Positions 46,139 to 58,147 of a stretch of DNA of 64,000 nucleotides are shown here, piece by piece; positions within the stretch are counted from its first letter, which is position 1, and every line of letters starts with the position of its first letter. The notes beneath the pieces were generated by a model. The model was not told where the DNA came from. It did not search any database and was given only the letters and a program-made list of their open reading frames with translations. This DNA comes from Ornithinibacillus halotolerans. Lineage in GTDB: Bacteria; Bacillota; Bacilli; Bacillales; Amphibacillaceae. Position numbers and translations under genes: made by a program. The DNA is taken from the NCBI RefSeq assembly GCF_014637405.1, contig NZ_BMEY01000002.1, positions 62,001 through 126,000 of the forward strand, in the 5' to 3' direction.

Positions 46139-47278
46139 ATGAATTTTCAATTAACTGAAGAACAAGAAATGCTACGAAAAATGGTACAGGACTTTGCAAA
46201 GAAAGAAGTAGAACCAACGGCAGCAGAGCGTGATGAGGAAGAGCGTTTTGACCGAGAGATTTTTGATAAAATGGCGGAACTTGGATTAACTGGGATTCCA
46301 TGGCCAGAAGAATACGGTGGAATTGGTGCAGATTATGTAAGTTATGTCATTGCAGTTGAGGAATTATCGCGGGTTTGTGCATCAACTGGAGTAACGTTGT
46401 CAGCACATTTATCTTTAGCTAGCTGGCCAATTTACAAATATGGAAATAAAGAGCAAAAGAAAAACTTCTTAACTCGTCTTGCTACCGGAGAAGCATTAGG
46501 TGCCTATGCATTATCGGAACCAGGTGCAGGTAGTGATGTGGCAAGCATGAGAACGACAGCGAAATTAGATGGTGACCATTACATCTTAAATGGAAATAAA
46601 GTGTGGATCACAAATGGTGGCGTGGCTGATATTTATGTCGTATTTGCGAAAACGGATGTCGACGCGCGCCATAGAGGGATTAGTGCCTTTATTGTGGAAA
46701 AAGGAACAGAAGGATTTTCGTTTGGAAAGAAAGAAAAGAAATTAGGAATTCGTTCCTCTCCAACAACAGAGTTAATTTTTGAAAACTGTCGTGTACCGAA
46801 AGAAAACTTACTCGGTGCAGAAGGTGAAGGATTTAAAATTGCGATGACAACATTAGATGGTGGTCGTAATGGTATCGCTGCTCAAGCAGTTGGTATTGCA
46901 CAAGGTGCATTGGATGCGGCGGTAGGCTATGCGAAAGAAAGGGAACAATTTGGAAAACCAATTGCCCACAACCAAGGGATTTCTTTCAAATTAGCAGATA
47001 TGGCAACAGAAGTAGAAGCTGCTAGATTACTAACTTACCAAGCTGCATGGCTTGAATCAGAAGGTCTTCCATACGGAAAAGCGTCGGCTATGTCTAAGCT
47101 TTTCGCTGGAGATATTGCTATGAAAGCTACGGTAGAAGCGGTTCAAGTATTCGGTGGTTATGGATATACGAAAGATTATCCGGTCGAGCGCTATATGCGG
47201 GATGCTAAAATTACGCAAATTTATGAAGGAACACAAGAAGTACAAAGACTCGTAATTGGTAGAATGGTAACGAAATAG
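46139..47278 (+). CDS. Acyl-CoA dehydrogenase, second paralogue
   Basis: 379 residues, clearly related to the previous gene: [79 protein letters not shown] and the catalytic Glu363 in [10 protein letters not shown]. Probably a tandem duplicate with a different chain preference; isobutyryl-CoA or butyryl-CoA would fit the neighbouring mutase. AGGAGGCC precedes ATG 46139. Confidence 0.93.
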   Translation: MNFQLTEEQEMLRKMVQDFAKKEVEPTAAERDEEERFDREIFDKMAELGLTGIPWPEEYGGIGADYVSYVIAVEELSRVCASTGVTLSAHLSLASWPIYKYGNKEQKKNFLTRLATGEALGAYALSEPGAGSDVASMRTTAKLDGDHYILNGNKVWITNGGVADIYVVFAKTDVDARHRGISAFIVEKGTEGFSFGKKEKKLGIRSSPTTELIFENCRVPKENLLGAEGEGFKIAMTTLDGGRNGIAAQAVGIAQGALDAAVGYAKEREQFGKPIAHNQGISFKLADMATEVEAARLLTYQAAWLESEGLPYGKASAMSKLFAGDIAMKATVEAVQVFGGYGYTKDYPVERYMRDAKITQIYEGTQEVQRLVIGRMVTK

Positions 47279-47292
47279 AAAGGATGTCCGGG

Positions 47293-48216
47293 ATGCATCA
47301 TCTAGTAGAGCGGATTGCCAACAAAGATATTCGTGCGTTAGCAAGGGCAATTACGCTCGTGGAAAATGACCATGAAGAAAAATTACAAATTATGCAAGAC
47401 GCCTACGCGATAAAAAAGAATGGGATGTATGTCGGACTAACTGGTTCACCAGGAGCTGGGAAAAGTTCCCTCGTGAATCGGTTAATTTCCCATATTCGTT
47501 CAGAAGGAAAAACAGTTGCAGTCATTGCGGTTGATCCAACAAGTCCTTTTAGTGGTGGGGCTCTTCTAGGTGATCGAGTACGGATGAACGAACACTTTAC
47601 AGATGATGGTGTATATATCCGTAGTATGGCCACTCGTGGGAGTCTTGGGGGACTTGCACGAGCTACAAAAGATGCCGTCCGAATATGTGATGCCTTTGGG
47701 TTTGATGTCATTATTGTGGAGACGGTCGGGGTAGGACAATCAGAACTCGATATTATGAAAATTGTCGATACAACGGCAGTCGTACTTACGCCTAATAGTG
47801 GGGATGTTTTACAAATTTTTAAGGCAGGCATTATGGAAATTGCCGATTTATTTGTAATTAATAAAGCCGATTTGCATGGCGTTGGAAAGCTACGAGCAAT
47901 GCTTCGGGAACTTGTACATATCACTCAAACAGAAGAACATGAAACAGCTATCGTCAAAACAATTACAACGGAGAATAAAGGGATTGATGAGCTTTGGGAG
48001 AAAATGAAAGACCATCATGATTATTTATACCGTACAAAAGCTGGGAAAAAACGTCGCGATATGCAATTTGAATTAGAAGTTCTGGAATTAATTCGCGAAG
48101 AAATATGGCGTGATGTGTATCAGTTTATGCGGGAACAATCATTTTCAATCGAGGACCATGATCCGTATAAACAGGCAAGCAAATGGTATGAAAAATGGAA
48201 AAAAGAAGGGAGATAG
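47293..48216 (+). CDS. meaB: MeaB/ArgK-type GTPase, mutase chaperone
   Basis: 307 residues. P-loop GLTGSPGAGKSSLVNRLI (51-58), [40 protein letters not shown] and IVETVGVGQSELDIMKIVDT, all MeaB motifs. MeaB loads and protects the B12 cofactor of acyl-CoA mutases. ATG 47293 is 9 nt after AAAGG; ATG 47284 would be too close. It is notable because the downstream IcmF already contains its own fused G domain. Confidence 0.88.
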   Translation: MHHLVERIANKDIRALARAITLVENDHEEKLQIMQDAYAIKKNGMYVGLTGSPGAGKSSLVNRLISHIRSEGKTVAVIAVDPTSPFSGGALLGDRVRMNEHFTDDGVYIRSMATRGSLGGLARATKDAVRICDAFGFDVIIVETVGVGQSELDIMKIVDTTAVVLTPNSGDVLQIFKAGIMEIADLFVINKADLHGVGKLRAMLRELVHITQTEEHETAIVKTITTENKGIDELWEKMKDHHDYLYRTKAGKKRRDMQFELEVLELIREEIWRDVYQFMREQSFSIEDHDPYKQASKWYEKWKKEGR

Positions 48217-48220
48217 CCAG

Positions 48221-48844
48221 ATGGAGGAGAAAAAGGTTCTATCTTCTGTGAAAGATGAAGAGTTAATTAAGAAGCGGCGCGACCAAATGATAAAAGGTGC
48301 CTTAACGTTATTTAAAGAAAAAGGTTTTCATAAAACAACAACAAGAGAAATCGCGAAAGAATCGGGCTTTAGTATTGGTACGTTATATGAATACATCCGT
48401 ACAAAAGAAGATGTCTTATTTCTAGTCTGTGAATCGATCCATGGGGAAGTGCTGAAACGGTTGGAACACGTGATGGAACGGAATAAACCGTCGGCTGAAA
48501 ACTTAGGCGCTGTCATATCTTCTTTTTTCCGATTAATGGATGAAATGCAAGAAGAAATATTGATTTTATACCAAGAAGTTAAATCATTAAGTAAAGAAAC
48601 GCGAAGTGCCATTTTACAAAAAGAAAAAGAGATGGCTTTGATGCTTGAAAAAGCAATTACAGCGTCACTTCCAAATGAGATATCGAAAAAGGATATTACA
48701 TTATTAGCCAATAACATTATGATTCAAGGACATATGTGGGGATTTAGGAGATGGATGTTACAAAAAGAATATACCCTGGATGAATATATTGAAAAACAAA
48801 TTCATTTTGCATTTTTAGCAATGGGTATTCATTACGCGAAATAA
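48221..48844 (+). CDS. TetR/AcrR family transcriptional regulator
   Basis: 207 residues. N-terminal [43 protein letters not shown] and [10 protein letters not shown]; the C-terminal part is a helical ligand-binding domain resembling the FadR/TetR_C_33 class that senses acyl-CoA. It starts 4 bp after meaB and ends 14 bp before icmF, so it is embedded in the operon and probably regulates it. Candidate operator at 41775. Confidence 0.88.
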   Translation: MEEKKVLSSVKDEELIKKRRDQMIKGALTLFKEKGFHKTTTREIAKESGFSIGTLYEYIRTKEDVLFLVCESIHGEVLKRLEHVMERNKPSAENLGAVISSFFRLMDEMQEEILILYQEVKSLSKETRSAILQKEKEMALMLEKAITASLPNEISKKDITLLANNIMIQGHMWGFRRWMLQKEYTLDEYIEKQIHFAFLAMGIHYAK

Positions 48845-48858
48845 AAGGAGGGCTTACA

Positions 48859-51800
48859 GTGGTTCAACAAGTATTACCATATCAAACAAAGCATCCCGTT
48901 CGCTTTGTGACTGCATCTAGTTTGTTTGATGGTCACGATGCTTCGATTAATATTATGCGACGAATCTTGCAAGCAAGTGGGGCTGAAGTCATTCATCTTG
49001 GCCATAACCGCTCTGTCGAAGAGGTTGTTCAAGCAGCGATTCAAGAGGACGTCCAAGGTATTGCTATATCGTCATACCAAGGCGGACACGTCGAGTATTT
49101 CAAGTACATGATTGATTTATTGAAGGAATTAGGAGCAGATCATATTAAAGTGTTTGGTGGTGGCGGTGGTGTTATTATCCCTCGTGAAATCAAAGAACTG
49201 CACCAATATGGTGTAACAAGAATATTCTCACCAGATGATGGTCGAGAGTTTGGTCTGCAAGGAATGATTAATGTCATGTTAGAGGAATGTGATTTTGAAC
49301 CTCCTTTTGATATAGAAAAACAGCTTGAGAATTTACAACAAGGTGACCGCCAAGCAATGGCTAGACTCATTACGTACGTGGAAAATGAAGAAGTTACTGA
49401 TGAAGAAAAGCAAAAAGTTCTTGATGCGGTGAATGAAATTGCTGATACGAACATACCAGTACTAGGTATTACAGGTACAGGTGGAGCCGGGAAAAGTTCC
49501 TTAACAGATGAATTAATTCGTCGTTTTCTAAATGTAATTCCGGACCGAAAAGTGGCAATTATTTCGATTGACCCTACGAAGCGGAAAACGGGTGGCGCAT
49601 TACTTGGAGACCGAATTCGGATGAATGCGATTTTCTCTGATCGCGTATACATGCGCTCGTTAGCAACAAGGGATTCTAGAAGTGAAATTTCCAAGGCAAC
49701 TCAAGATGTTATTCAAGTAGTTCGTGCATCTGGTTTTGATTTCATTATTGTGGAAACGAGTGGAATTGGGCAAGGTGATGCAGCGATAACGGAAATTACC
49801 GATTTATCGATGTATGTGATGACTTCTGAGTTCGGTGCTCCAACCCAGTTAGAAAAGATTGATATGATCGATTTTGCTGATTTTATTGTTATTAATAAAT
49901 TCGAACAAAAAGGTTCAGAAGATGCCTTAAATCAAGTCCGCAAGCAATATGAGCGTAGCCATATGTTATTCCATCAAGATAAAAAAACATTTCCGGTGTA
50001 TGGGACGATTGCGAGCCAGTTTAATGATAGTGGAACAAATGCGTTATTTGCCGCACTAATTGATAAAGTAAATGATAAATATGGTTGGGAGGAAGCGGTT
50101 GATTTTGATCGTTATACTCTTTCTGAAAAGCAAAATTTAATTATTACGAATGAACGGCGTCATTATTTGCGTGAAATTGCTACACATGTCCGTAATTATC
50201 ATAAAAACGCGAAAGAACAGAGCGATATTGCACGAAAGATGTATCAGCTCCATGGTGCGATGCAAGTCGTAGAAGATGAAGATATTCGAAATCCATTGTC
50301 TAGAACATATACAACATATGAAGCGAAACTTCATCCAAATGCGAAGAAACTATTGGAATCTTGGGATAGGACGAAAGAAAGTTATTCTGGAGATACGTAT
50401 GTTTATAAAGTAAGAGATAAAGAAATAACGATGGAACTAACAACCGAGACTCTTGCTGGTTTAAAAATTCCTAAAGTAGCTTTTCCGAAGTATACAGACT
50501 GGGGAGAAAGACTCCTCTGGCAGCTGAAGGAAAACGTTCCAGGTGCCTTTCCGTTTACCGCAGGTGTATTCCCGTTTAAACGAAAAGGGGAAGACCCAAC
50601 AAGACAGTTTGCTGGAGAAGGAACTCCAGAACGTACGAATAGAAGGTTCCATTACTTATCGAAAAATGATGAAGCAAAGCGTCTGTCGACTGCATTTGAC
50701 TCCGTTACGTTGTACGGGGAGGATCCTGCATACCGCCCTGATATTTACGGAAAAGTCGGGGAGAGCGGTGTTAACGTCTGTACGTTAGAGGATATGAAAA
50801 AACTGTATAGTGGTTTTGATTTAACGAGTCCAACAACTTCGGTATCGATGACAATTAATGGTCCAGCACCAATTATTTTAGCGATGTATTTTAATACGGC
50901 AATTGACCAACAAGTAGAAAAGTTTACTAGTGAACAGGGACGTAAACCAAGTGCCGATGAATATGAGAAAATTAAAGCAGAAACAGTATCAGTCGTTCGC
51001 GGAACGGTTCAAGCAGATATTTTAAAAGAAGATCAAGGGCAAAATACATGTATTTTTTCAACAGAATTTGCTCTACGAATGATGGGAGATATTCAGCAGT
51101 ACTTTATCGATAACCAAGTTCGTAATTACTATTCCGTGTCTATCTCTGGGTATCATATTGCCGAGGCTGGTGCCAATCCAATTACTCAACTAGCATTCAC
51201 GCTAGCGAACGGATTTACGTATGTGGAGTATTACTTAAGTCGAGGGATGGATATTAATGACTTTGCGCCGAACTTATCCTTCTTTTTCTCCAATGGGCTT
51301 GACCCAGAATATACGGTAATTGGTCGCGTAGCACGTCGAATCTGGGCGATTACGATGCGTGATAAATATGGTGCAAATGAACGTAGTCAAAAGTTAAAGT
51401 ATCATATCCAAACATCCGGTCGCTCACTTCATGCACAGGAAATTGATTTTAACGATATTCGCACAACCTTACAAGCATTAATTGCTATTCAAGATAATAC
51501 GAATTCACTTCATACAAATGCTTATGATGAGGCGATTACAACACCGACAGAAGAATCCGTTCGTCGGGCAATGGCTATTCAAATGATTATTAACCGTGAA
51601 TTCGGATTAACGAAAAATGAAAACTCACTACAAGGCTCGTTCATTGTCGATGAACTAACTGATCTTGTAGAAGAAGCAGTCCTACAAGAGTTCGAGCGCA
51701 TTAATGATCGTGGTGGCGTACTCGGTGCGATGGAACGTCAATACCAACGTGGCAAAATCCAAGAAGAATCGCTCTATTATGAAGGCAAAAAGCATTCCGG

Positions 51801-52104
51801 AGAACTTCCAATTATCGGGGTGAACACATACTTAAATCCAAACCCACCTTCTGAAGAAGAAATCGATTCAATGGAACTTGCCAGAGCAACAAAAGAAGAG
51901 AAAGAACACCAAATCCAAGAACTAAATAAATTTAAAGAAAACCACAAACATGAAGTTGGCCCAGCATTAGAGCGGCTAAAACAAGTTGCAACGTCAGGCG
52001 GAAATGTTTTTGAAGAATTAATGAATACAGTCCGCGTTGCTAGCCTTGGCCAAATTACTAGTGCCCTTTATGAAGTCGGCGGGCAATATAGAAGGAATAT
52101 GTAA
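48859..52104 (+). CDS. icmF: Fused isobutyryl-CoA mutase IcmF
   Basis: 1081 residues in the IcmF order: a B12-binding domain (about 10-145, with [20 protein letters not shown] and [19 protein letters not shown]), a MeaB-like G domain (P-loop [10 protein letters not shown], 206-214; [20 protein letters not shown]), a linker and the mutase TIM barrel ([60 protein letters not shown]). It rearranges isobutyryl-CoA and n-butyryl-CoA (and possibly pivalyl/isovaleryl-CoA) with adenosylcobalamin. GTG 48859 has AAAGGAGGG upstream. Last gene of the block, followed by a strong terminator. Confidence 0.94.
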   Translation: MVQQVLPYQTKHPVRFVTASSLFDGHDASINIMRRILQASGAEVIHLGHNRSVEEVVQAAIQEDVQGIAISSYQGGHVEYFKYMIDLLKELGADHIKVFGGGGGVIIPREIKELHQYGVTRIFSPDDGREFGLQGMINVMLEECDFEPPFDIEKQLENLQQGDRQAMARLITYVENEEVTDEEKQKVLDAVNEIADTNIPVLGITGTGGAGKSSLTDELIRRFLNVIPDRKVAIISIDPTKRKTGGALLGDRIRMNAIFSDRVYMRSLATRDSRSEISKATQDVIQVVRASGFDFIIVETSGIGQGDAAITEITDLSMYVMTSEFGAPTQLEKIDMIDFADFIVINKFEQKGSEDALNQVRKQYERSHMLFHQDKKTFPVYGTIASQFNDSGTNALFAALIDKVNDKYGWEEAVDFDRYTLSEKQNLIITNERRHYLREIATHVRNYHKNAKEQSDIARKMYQLHGAMQVVEDEDIRNPLSRTYTTYEAKLHPNAKKLLESWDRTKESYSGDTYVYKVRDKEITMELTTETLAGLKIPKVAFPKYTDWGERLLWQLKENVPGAFPFTAGVFPFKRKGEDPTRQFAGEGTPERTNRRFHYLSKNDEAKRLSTAFDSVTLYGEDPAYRPDIYGKVGESGVNVCTLEDMKKLYSGFDLTSPTTSVSMTINGPAPIILAMYFNTAIDQQVEKFTSEQGRKPSADEYEKIKAETVSVVRGTVQADILKEDQGQNTCIFSTEFALRMMGDIQQYFIDNQVRNYYSVSISGYHIAEAGANPITQLAFTLANGFTYVEYYLSRGMDINDFAPNLSFFFSNGLDPEYTVIGRVARRIWAITMRDKYGANERSQKLKYHIQTSGRSLHAQEIDFNDIRTTLQALIAIQDNTNSLHTNAYDEAITTPTEESVRRAMAIQMIINREFGLTKNENSLQGSFIVDELTDLVEEAVLQEFERINDRGGVLGAMERQYQRGKIQEESLYYEGKKHSGELPIIGVNTYLNPNPPSEEEIDSMELARATKEEKEHQIQELNKFKENHKHEVGPALERLKQVATSGGNVFEELMNTVRVASLGQITSALYEVGGQYRRNM

Positions 52105-52130
52105 GGGAAGAAAAGTGATTTGATTTGAGG

Positions 52131-52173
52131 AAGGACATTACAAGGGTGATATGCTGTTGTAATGTCCTTTTTT
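52131..52173 (+). terminator. Terminator of icmF operon
   Basis: AAGGACATTACAA (52131-52143) pairs perfectly with TTGTAATGTCCTT (52157-52169) and is followed by a T-run. Confidence 0.92.
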
Positions 52174-52199
52174 GGGGGGGAGTTTTTGTTGGGGGATGA

Positions 52200-53030
52200 A
52201 TCGTTAGTCAACCGTCAATTATTGGTGTTGCGAGTGCCCGTTGGAGAGAGGGATGCTCGTCAACCGTCACTCATAAGTGTGATGAGTGCCCGTTGGAGGG
52301 AGGAATGCTCGTCAACGGTCACTCATCGGTGTTATGAGTGCCCGTTGGAGGGAGGAATGCTCGTCAACGGTCACTCATAGGAGTTATGAATGCCCGTTGG
52401 AGGGAGGAATGCTCGTCAACGGTCACTCATAGGAGTTATGAATGCCTGTTGGAGGGAGGAATGCTCGTCAACGGTCACTCATAGGAGTTATGAATGCCCG
52501 TTGGAGGGAGGAATGCAGGTCAACGGTCACTCATAGGAGTTATGAATGCCCGTTGGAGGGAGAAATGCTCGTCAACGGTCACTCATAGGAGTTATGAATG
52601 CCCGTTGCACCAAGAAACGCACGTCAACGGTCACTCATAGGAGTTATGAGTGCCCGTTGGAGGGAGGAATGCTCGTCAACGGTCACTCATAGGTGTGATG
52701 AGTGCCCGTTGGAGGGAGGAATGCTCGTCAACGGTCACTCAAAGGTGTGATGAGTGCCCGTTGCACCAAGAAACGCACGTCAACCGTCACTCATAAGTGT
52801 GATGAGTGCCCGTTGGACCAAGAAAGGCACGTCAACCGTCACTCATAGGAGTTATGAGTGCCCGTTGCACCAAGAAACGCACGTCAACGGTCACTCAAAG
52901 GTGTGATGAGTGCCCGTTGGACCAAGAAAGGCACGTCAACCGTCACTCATAAGTGTGATGAGTGCCCGTTCCATCAAGAAACACACATCAACCGTCACTC
53001 ATCGCTGCCATGAGTGCCCGTAGCACCCTA
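52200..53030. repeat. Tandem hairpin array G, exact 52-bp period, 16 units
   Basis: GTCAAC (or ATCAAC) starts units at 52207 + 52n for n = 0 to 15, the last at 52987, without a single indel. In each unit CAACGGTCACTCAT pairs with ATGA(G/A)TGCCCGTTG over 14 positions with a fixed mismatch at position 7 and a 7-nt loop. The roughly 17-nt linker occurs in two forms, GGAGGGAGGAATGCTC and CACCAAGAAACGCAC, so units come in subtypes that switch along the array. Non-coding. It is the longest array in the window. Confidence 0.92.
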
Positions 53031-53178
53031 AACCCCGCCTCACCCTCATTCAACCATCCCATGGAAAGCATTAGCCACATACATCCCAAATAACAAACAG
53101 AAAAACGACCATTTTTCATCGCAAATAATGTCGAATAAGCTATCTTGCAAAGAACTTGCTTAAACAAATAAAATAAAT

Positions 53179-53208
53179 TTGATAATTACTTCCCATTTTG
53201 TTTATAAT
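53179..53208 (+). promoter_or_regulatory. Sigma-A promoter of rpoE
   Basis: TTGATA (53179-53184), 18 bp, TATAAT (53203-53208). The 5' leader of about 105 nt contains two direct copies of CCCTAGAG (near 53244 and 53261). Confidence 0.65.
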
Positions 53209-53320
53209 GTATGATAGCTTTATAAACATACATAGTTATTTCACCCTAGAGTAATCTCTACCCTAGAGGATACACTTTATAATAAAAGTTGCTTATTAAA
53301 TAAAAAGGGAGTGCGGTACT

Positions 53321-53875
53321 GTGAGCTTGGATAATTTGAGCCGCGAGGATATTAAAAAAATGTCAATGTTAGAATTGGCAAAAGAAGTATTATTAGCAGA
53401 AAAGAAAGCATTAGATTTTAAAGATATTTTTAGTAGAGTTGCAGAGCTAAAAGAATACACAAATGAGCAAAAAGATGACTTATTAGCTCAGTTTTACACA
53501 GATTTAAATGTAGATGGAAGATTTATCACATTAGGTTCCAATATGTGGGGATTAAAGCGTTGGTATCCATTTGAACAAATGGATGAGGATATTTATAACG
53601 AACCAACGAAAAAGAAAAAATCGAAGAAGAAAAAACTGGATGAAGATGATGATTTGGATATTGAGGAAGATTTAGATCTTGACCTTGACGACGATGATCT
53701 AGACGATGATGATGACTTTGAAGACATCGATGATGATGAGTTTGACGAAATTGAGGAAGATGATGATTTCGACGAATTCGATGATGATGATGACGATGAA
53801 GTAGATGATGAATTAGAAGATTTGAATGAAATTGACGAAGACGAAATCGATGAGGATTTTGACGAAGACAAGTAA
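53321..53875 (+). CDS. rpoE: RNA polymerase delta subunit
   Basis: 184 residues: an N-terminal HARE-HTH domain (about 1-95: SMLELAKEVLLAEKKALDFK, FITLGSNMWGLKRWYPFEQM), a basic patch KKKKSKKKK (about 101-108), and an almost purely Asp/Glu tail to the end. Delta stimulates RNA polymerase recycling by displacing nucleic acids with this tail. GTG 53321 has AAAGGGAG upstream. pyrG follows behind its own promoter, as in B. subtilis. The antisense Ser-rich frame across the tail is not a gene. Confidence 0.94.
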   Translation: MSLDNLSREDIKKMSMLELAKEVLLAEKKALDFKDIFSRVAELKEYTNEQKDDLLAQFYTDLNVDGRFITLGSNMWGLKRWYPFEQMDEDIYNEPTKKKKSKKKKLDEDDDLDIEEDLDLDLDDDDLDDDDDFEDIDDDEFDEIEEDDDFDEFDDDDDDEVDDELEDLNEIDEDEIDEDFDEDK

Positions 53876-53884
53876 AACATCATC

Positions 53885-53913
53885 TTGACTTTTAGAGGAC
53901 TGGTTAGTAAAAT
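53885..53913 (+). promoter_or_regulatory. pyrG promoter
   Basis: TTGACT (53885-53890), exactly 17 bp, TAAAAT (53908-53913), then 7 bp to GGGC at 53921, the required start sequence of CTP-regulated pyrG transcripts. Confidence 0.85.
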
Positions 53914-53920
53914 ACGTATT

Positions 53921-53976
53921 GGGCTCTTAAAATTTACTAATTAATAGCGTCTCCCTAAAAAGGGAGGCGCTTTTTG
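53921..53976 (+). promoter_or_regulatory. pyrG: pyrG leader: reiterative-transcription attenuator
   Basis: The transcript is predicted to begin GGGCTC (53921). An intrinsic terminator follows: GCGTCTCCCT (53947-53956) pairs with AGGGAGGCGC (53961-53970), then TTTTT. Known mechanism in B. subtilis: when CTP is low, polymerase stutters and adds extra G residues at the 5' end; the poly-G pairs with the CUCCCU strand of the terminator and allows read-through. All required parts are present here. Confidence 0.85.
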
Positions 53977-54152
53977 TGTTTTATACAAGTACTATTCGGG
54001 AAACTAATCGTTAGTCAGTAATATAAAACAGTAAGTTATAAGAGGGTTGAATTAGAAAAATCACTGTGATGTTCATAAATTACATGATTCGTAACTAGAA
54101 TTGTGCACACAATAAAAGCAAACAGTGATCGAAAAATACTTATCATCATTAA

Positions 54153-55787
<1,635 letters not shown>

Positions 55788-55816
55788 TCATTTGCTCGAA
55801 ATCTGAGTAGTTAATT

Positions 55817-55860
55817 AGTCGCGAATTTGCCAATTTTTGGTACATTTTGCGACTTTTTCT
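55817..55860 (+). terminator. Terminator of pyrG
   Basis: AGTCGC (55817-55822) pairs with GCGACT (55849-55854), followed by TTTT; the long loop contains a second short stem. Confidence 0.6.
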
Positions 55861-55978
55861 GTTATATTCTAATAAATGTTTAATCATAGTGGTGATAGGG
55901 TATAAGGGAACAGACAAAAATATATAGCATTGATTAACTGTTATGGCAAAAATCGGAATATATTTCGTTCGCTAAAAA

Positions 55979-56008
55979 GAAGGATTTTTGTAAATATTTA
56001 TCGAATAG
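55979..56008 (+). promoter_or_regulatory. Sigma-H promoter of spo0F
   Basis: GAAGGATTT (55979-55987), 12 bp, ATCGAATAG (56000-56008). It fits the sigma-H consensus RnAGGAwww / RnnGAATww except for the last base. B. subtilis spo0F is sigma-H controlled. Confidence 0.75.
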
Positions 56009-56035
56009 TTAATCATTAAGGGGGATGGTGTCAAT

Positions 56036-56398
56036 ATGAACCAAAACATTTTAATCGTAGATGATGAAATAGGAATTCGGCTTTTATTGGAGGATCTTTT
56101 AGAAAGTGAGGGTTTTTCCATTTTGACAGCTAAAAATGGACAAGAAGCACTTGATATCATTAGTAAAAACGCAATCGACTTAATGATCATTGATTATAAG
56201 TTGCCGAAAGTAGACGGAATCGAAGTGCTTATGCAATTAGCTCATGAAAATAAACAGATAGATACGATTGTCATGAGTGGCTTAGTAGAAAATATTCAAG
56301 AGGAGATAACTGAATTAGCGAATGTAAAAAAAATATTATCGAAGCCGTTTGACGTTCTCGAAGTAAGAGATTATGTCAAACAACATCTTGCCAATTAA
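56036..56398 (+). CDS. spo0F: Sporulation response regulator Spo0F
   Basis: 120 residues, a lone receiver domain: ILIVDDEIGIRLLLEDLLES with the acidic pocket Asp9-Asp10, phospho-acceptor Asp53 in LMIIDYKLPKVDG, the switch Ser in TIVMSGLV and the Lys loop KILSKPFDV. There is no output domain, as expected for the phosphorelay intermediate that passes phosphate from kinases to Spo0B. GGGGGATG precedes ATG 56036. Its place between pyrG and fba matches B. subtilis, though ywjG is absent. Confidence 0.94.
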   Translation: MNQNILIVDDEIGIRLLLEDLLESEGFSILTAKNGQEALDIISKNAIDLMIIDYKLPKVDGIEVLMQLAHENKQIDTIVMSGLVENIQEEITELANVKKILSKPFDVLEVRDYVKQHLAN

Positions 56399-56516
56399 TT
56401 TTAAATATTTGAAATACCTCTACTTTTACTCGATTACCTTGCACCATAGTATTTGACTTTGGTATTCTATAACTGAATCAAATAAATGGTAGTCAACATT
56501 AAGAGGAGGGTTTCAC

Positions 56517-57371
56517 ATGCCATTAGTATCAATGAAAGAAATGTTAGAAAATGGTAAAGAAAATGGTTATGCGGTTGGTCAATTCAATATAAATAATCTG
56601 GAGTACATACAAGCAATTCTGCAAGCAGCAGAGGAAGAGAAATCTCCTGTAATTTTAGGGGTTTCTGAAGGTGCTGCAAAATATATGGGTGGATTCAAAG
56701 TCGTTGTAGCAATGGTGAAAGCACTGATGGAAGAGTATGGGACAACTGTTCCAGTAGCAATCCATCTTGATCATGGCTCAAGCTTTGAAAAATGTGCACA
56801 AGCTATTCATGCAGGATTTACTTCTGTTATGATTGATGCTTCACATTCCCCAATTGACGAAAATATTGCAACTACGAAGAAAGTAGTCGAATTAGCTCAT
56901 ATTCATGGCGTATCTGTAGAAGCTGAAGTGGGTACTGTTGGTGGAGAAGAAGACGGAGTAATTGGTGGAATTAGCTATGCAGACGCACAGGAATGTGTAC
57001 GCTTAGTTAAAGAAGCTGGTATTGACTGTCTAGCTCCAGCACTTGGTTCTGTACATGGACCATATCAAGGAGAACCAAATCTTGGTTTTAAAGAAATGGA
57101 AGAAATTCTTAACTTAACTGGTGTTCCACTAGTACTTCATGGTGGTACAGGTATCCCAACAAAAGATATTGAGAAAGCGATCTCACTAGGTACAGCTAAA
57201 ATCAATGTTAATACAGAAAATCAAATGGCACAGGCAAAAGCTGTTCGTGAAGTATTAAACGCGAAGCCAGAATTATATGATCCACGTAAATATCTAGGAC
57301 CAGGTACAGAAGCAATTAAGCAAACCGTTATTGGTAAAATGCGTGAATTTGGTTCTTCCAATAAAGCATAA
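56517..57371 (+). CDS. fbaA: Class II fructose-bisphosphate aldolase
   Basis: 284 residues: [34 protein letters not shown] (Asp85 general base, His86 zinc ligand), [37 protein letters not shown] (zinc His) and [18 protein letters not shown]. It cleaves fructose-1,6-bisphosphate in glycolysis. AGAGGAGGG precedes ATG 56517. Confidence 0.96.
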   Translation: MPLVSMKEMLENGKENGYAVGQFNINNLEYIQAILQAAEEEKSPVILGVSEGAAKYMGGFKVVVAMVKALMEEYGTTVPVAIHLDHGSSFEKCAQAIHAGFTSVMIDASHSPIDENIATTKKVVELAHIHGVSVEAEVGTVGGEEDGVIGGISYADAQECVRLVKEAGIDCLAPALGSVHGPYQGEPNLGFKEMEEILNLTGVPLVLHGGTGIPTKDIEKAISLGTAKINVNTENQMAQAKAVREVLNAKPELYDPRKYLGPGTEAIKQTVIGKMREFGSSNKA

Positions 57372-57380
57372 TAAAAAAGT

Positions 57381-57447
57381 TAATGCCCTTTCTATTAATG
57401 GTCACTACCTTAGAATATAGTTAGTGGCATAATAGTAAGGGCTATTA
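57381..57447. other. Long imperfect hairpin between fbaA and fsa
   Basis: TAATGCCCTTTCTATTA and GGTCACTA (57381-57407) are nearly complementary to TTAGTGGCAT and AATAGTAAGGGCTATTA (57421-57447). There is no T-run, so it is not a classical terminator; it may modulate read-through or protect the fbaA mRNA. Confidence 0.55.
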
Positions 57448-57490
57448 CTATACATAGTTTAAATACTAACTATTAGGAGGGTGTAACAAC

Positions 57491-58138
57491 TTGAAATTTT
57501 TTATCGATACAGCAAATATAGAAGAAATTAAAGTGGCAAATGAATTAGGGGTTTTAGCAGGAGTAACGACTAACCCGAGTCTTGTCGCAAAAGAAGGCGT
57601 GTCTTTCCATGACCGTCTAAAAGAAATCACTTCAGTAGTAACGGATCGTTCCGTAAGTGCAGAAGTAATCGCGGAAGATGCTGAAGGTATGATTAAAGAA
57701 GGAAAAGAACTTGCTGCAATCGCACCTAATATTACGATTAAAGTTCCGATGACGCTGGAAGGGTTAAAAGCAGTGAAAGCGTTCAGTAGTGAAGGTATTA
57801 CAACAAACGTGACACTTGTATTTAATGCAAACCAAGCACTACTTGCTGCACGAGCTGGAGCAACTTACGTTTCACCTTTCTTAGGTCGTTTAGATGATAT
57901 CGGACATGATGGGATGCAACTAATTGCAACTATCGCAGAAATCTTTGACCGTCATCATCTTGATACACAAATTATCGCTGCAAGTATTAGACATCCACTT
58001 CATGTGACAGATGCTGCACTTCATGGTGCACATATCGCAACTGTACCATATAATGTTCTTGGTCAATTAGTGAAACATCCATTAACAGACCAGGGAATCC
58101 AGAAGTTTCTTGCAGATTGGGAGAAAGCAAATCAATAA
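57491..58138 (+). CDS. fsa: Fructose-6-phosphate aldolase/transaldolase-like
   Basis: 215 residues of the small transaldolase (TalC/FSA, B. subtilis YwjH) group: [33 protein letters not shown], Schiff-base Lys84 in NITIKVPMT and [18 protein letters not shown]. Whether it is a transaldolase or an aldolase cannot be decided from sequence alone. TTG 57491 has TAGGAGGGTG upstream. Confidence 0.93.
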   Translation: MKFFIDTANIEEIKVANELGVLAGVTTNPSLVAKEGVSFHDRLKEITSVVTDRSVSAEVIAEDAEGMIKEGKELAAIAPNITIKVPMTLEGLKAVKAFSSEGITTNVTLVFNANQALLAARAGATYVSPFLGRLDDIGHDGMQLIATIAEIFDRHHLDTQIIAASIRHPLHVTDAALHGAHIATVPYNVLGQLVKHPLTDQGIQKFLADWEKANQ

Positions 58139-58147
58139 GCATGGAAT

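Noticed and set aside
52162-52380. 72-codon plus-strand frame in array G
   Set aside because: The 52-bp period is not a multiple of three, so the frame dies after four units. No protein features.
52200-53030. CRISPR array
   Set aside because: The whole 52-bp unit is conserved, with no unique spacers and no cas genes nearby; the same holds for the other arrays.
53593-53883. Serine-rich 96-codon minus-strand frame
   Set aside because: It is the antisense image of the Asp/Glu tail of rpoE (GAT/GAA repeats read as Ser codons).
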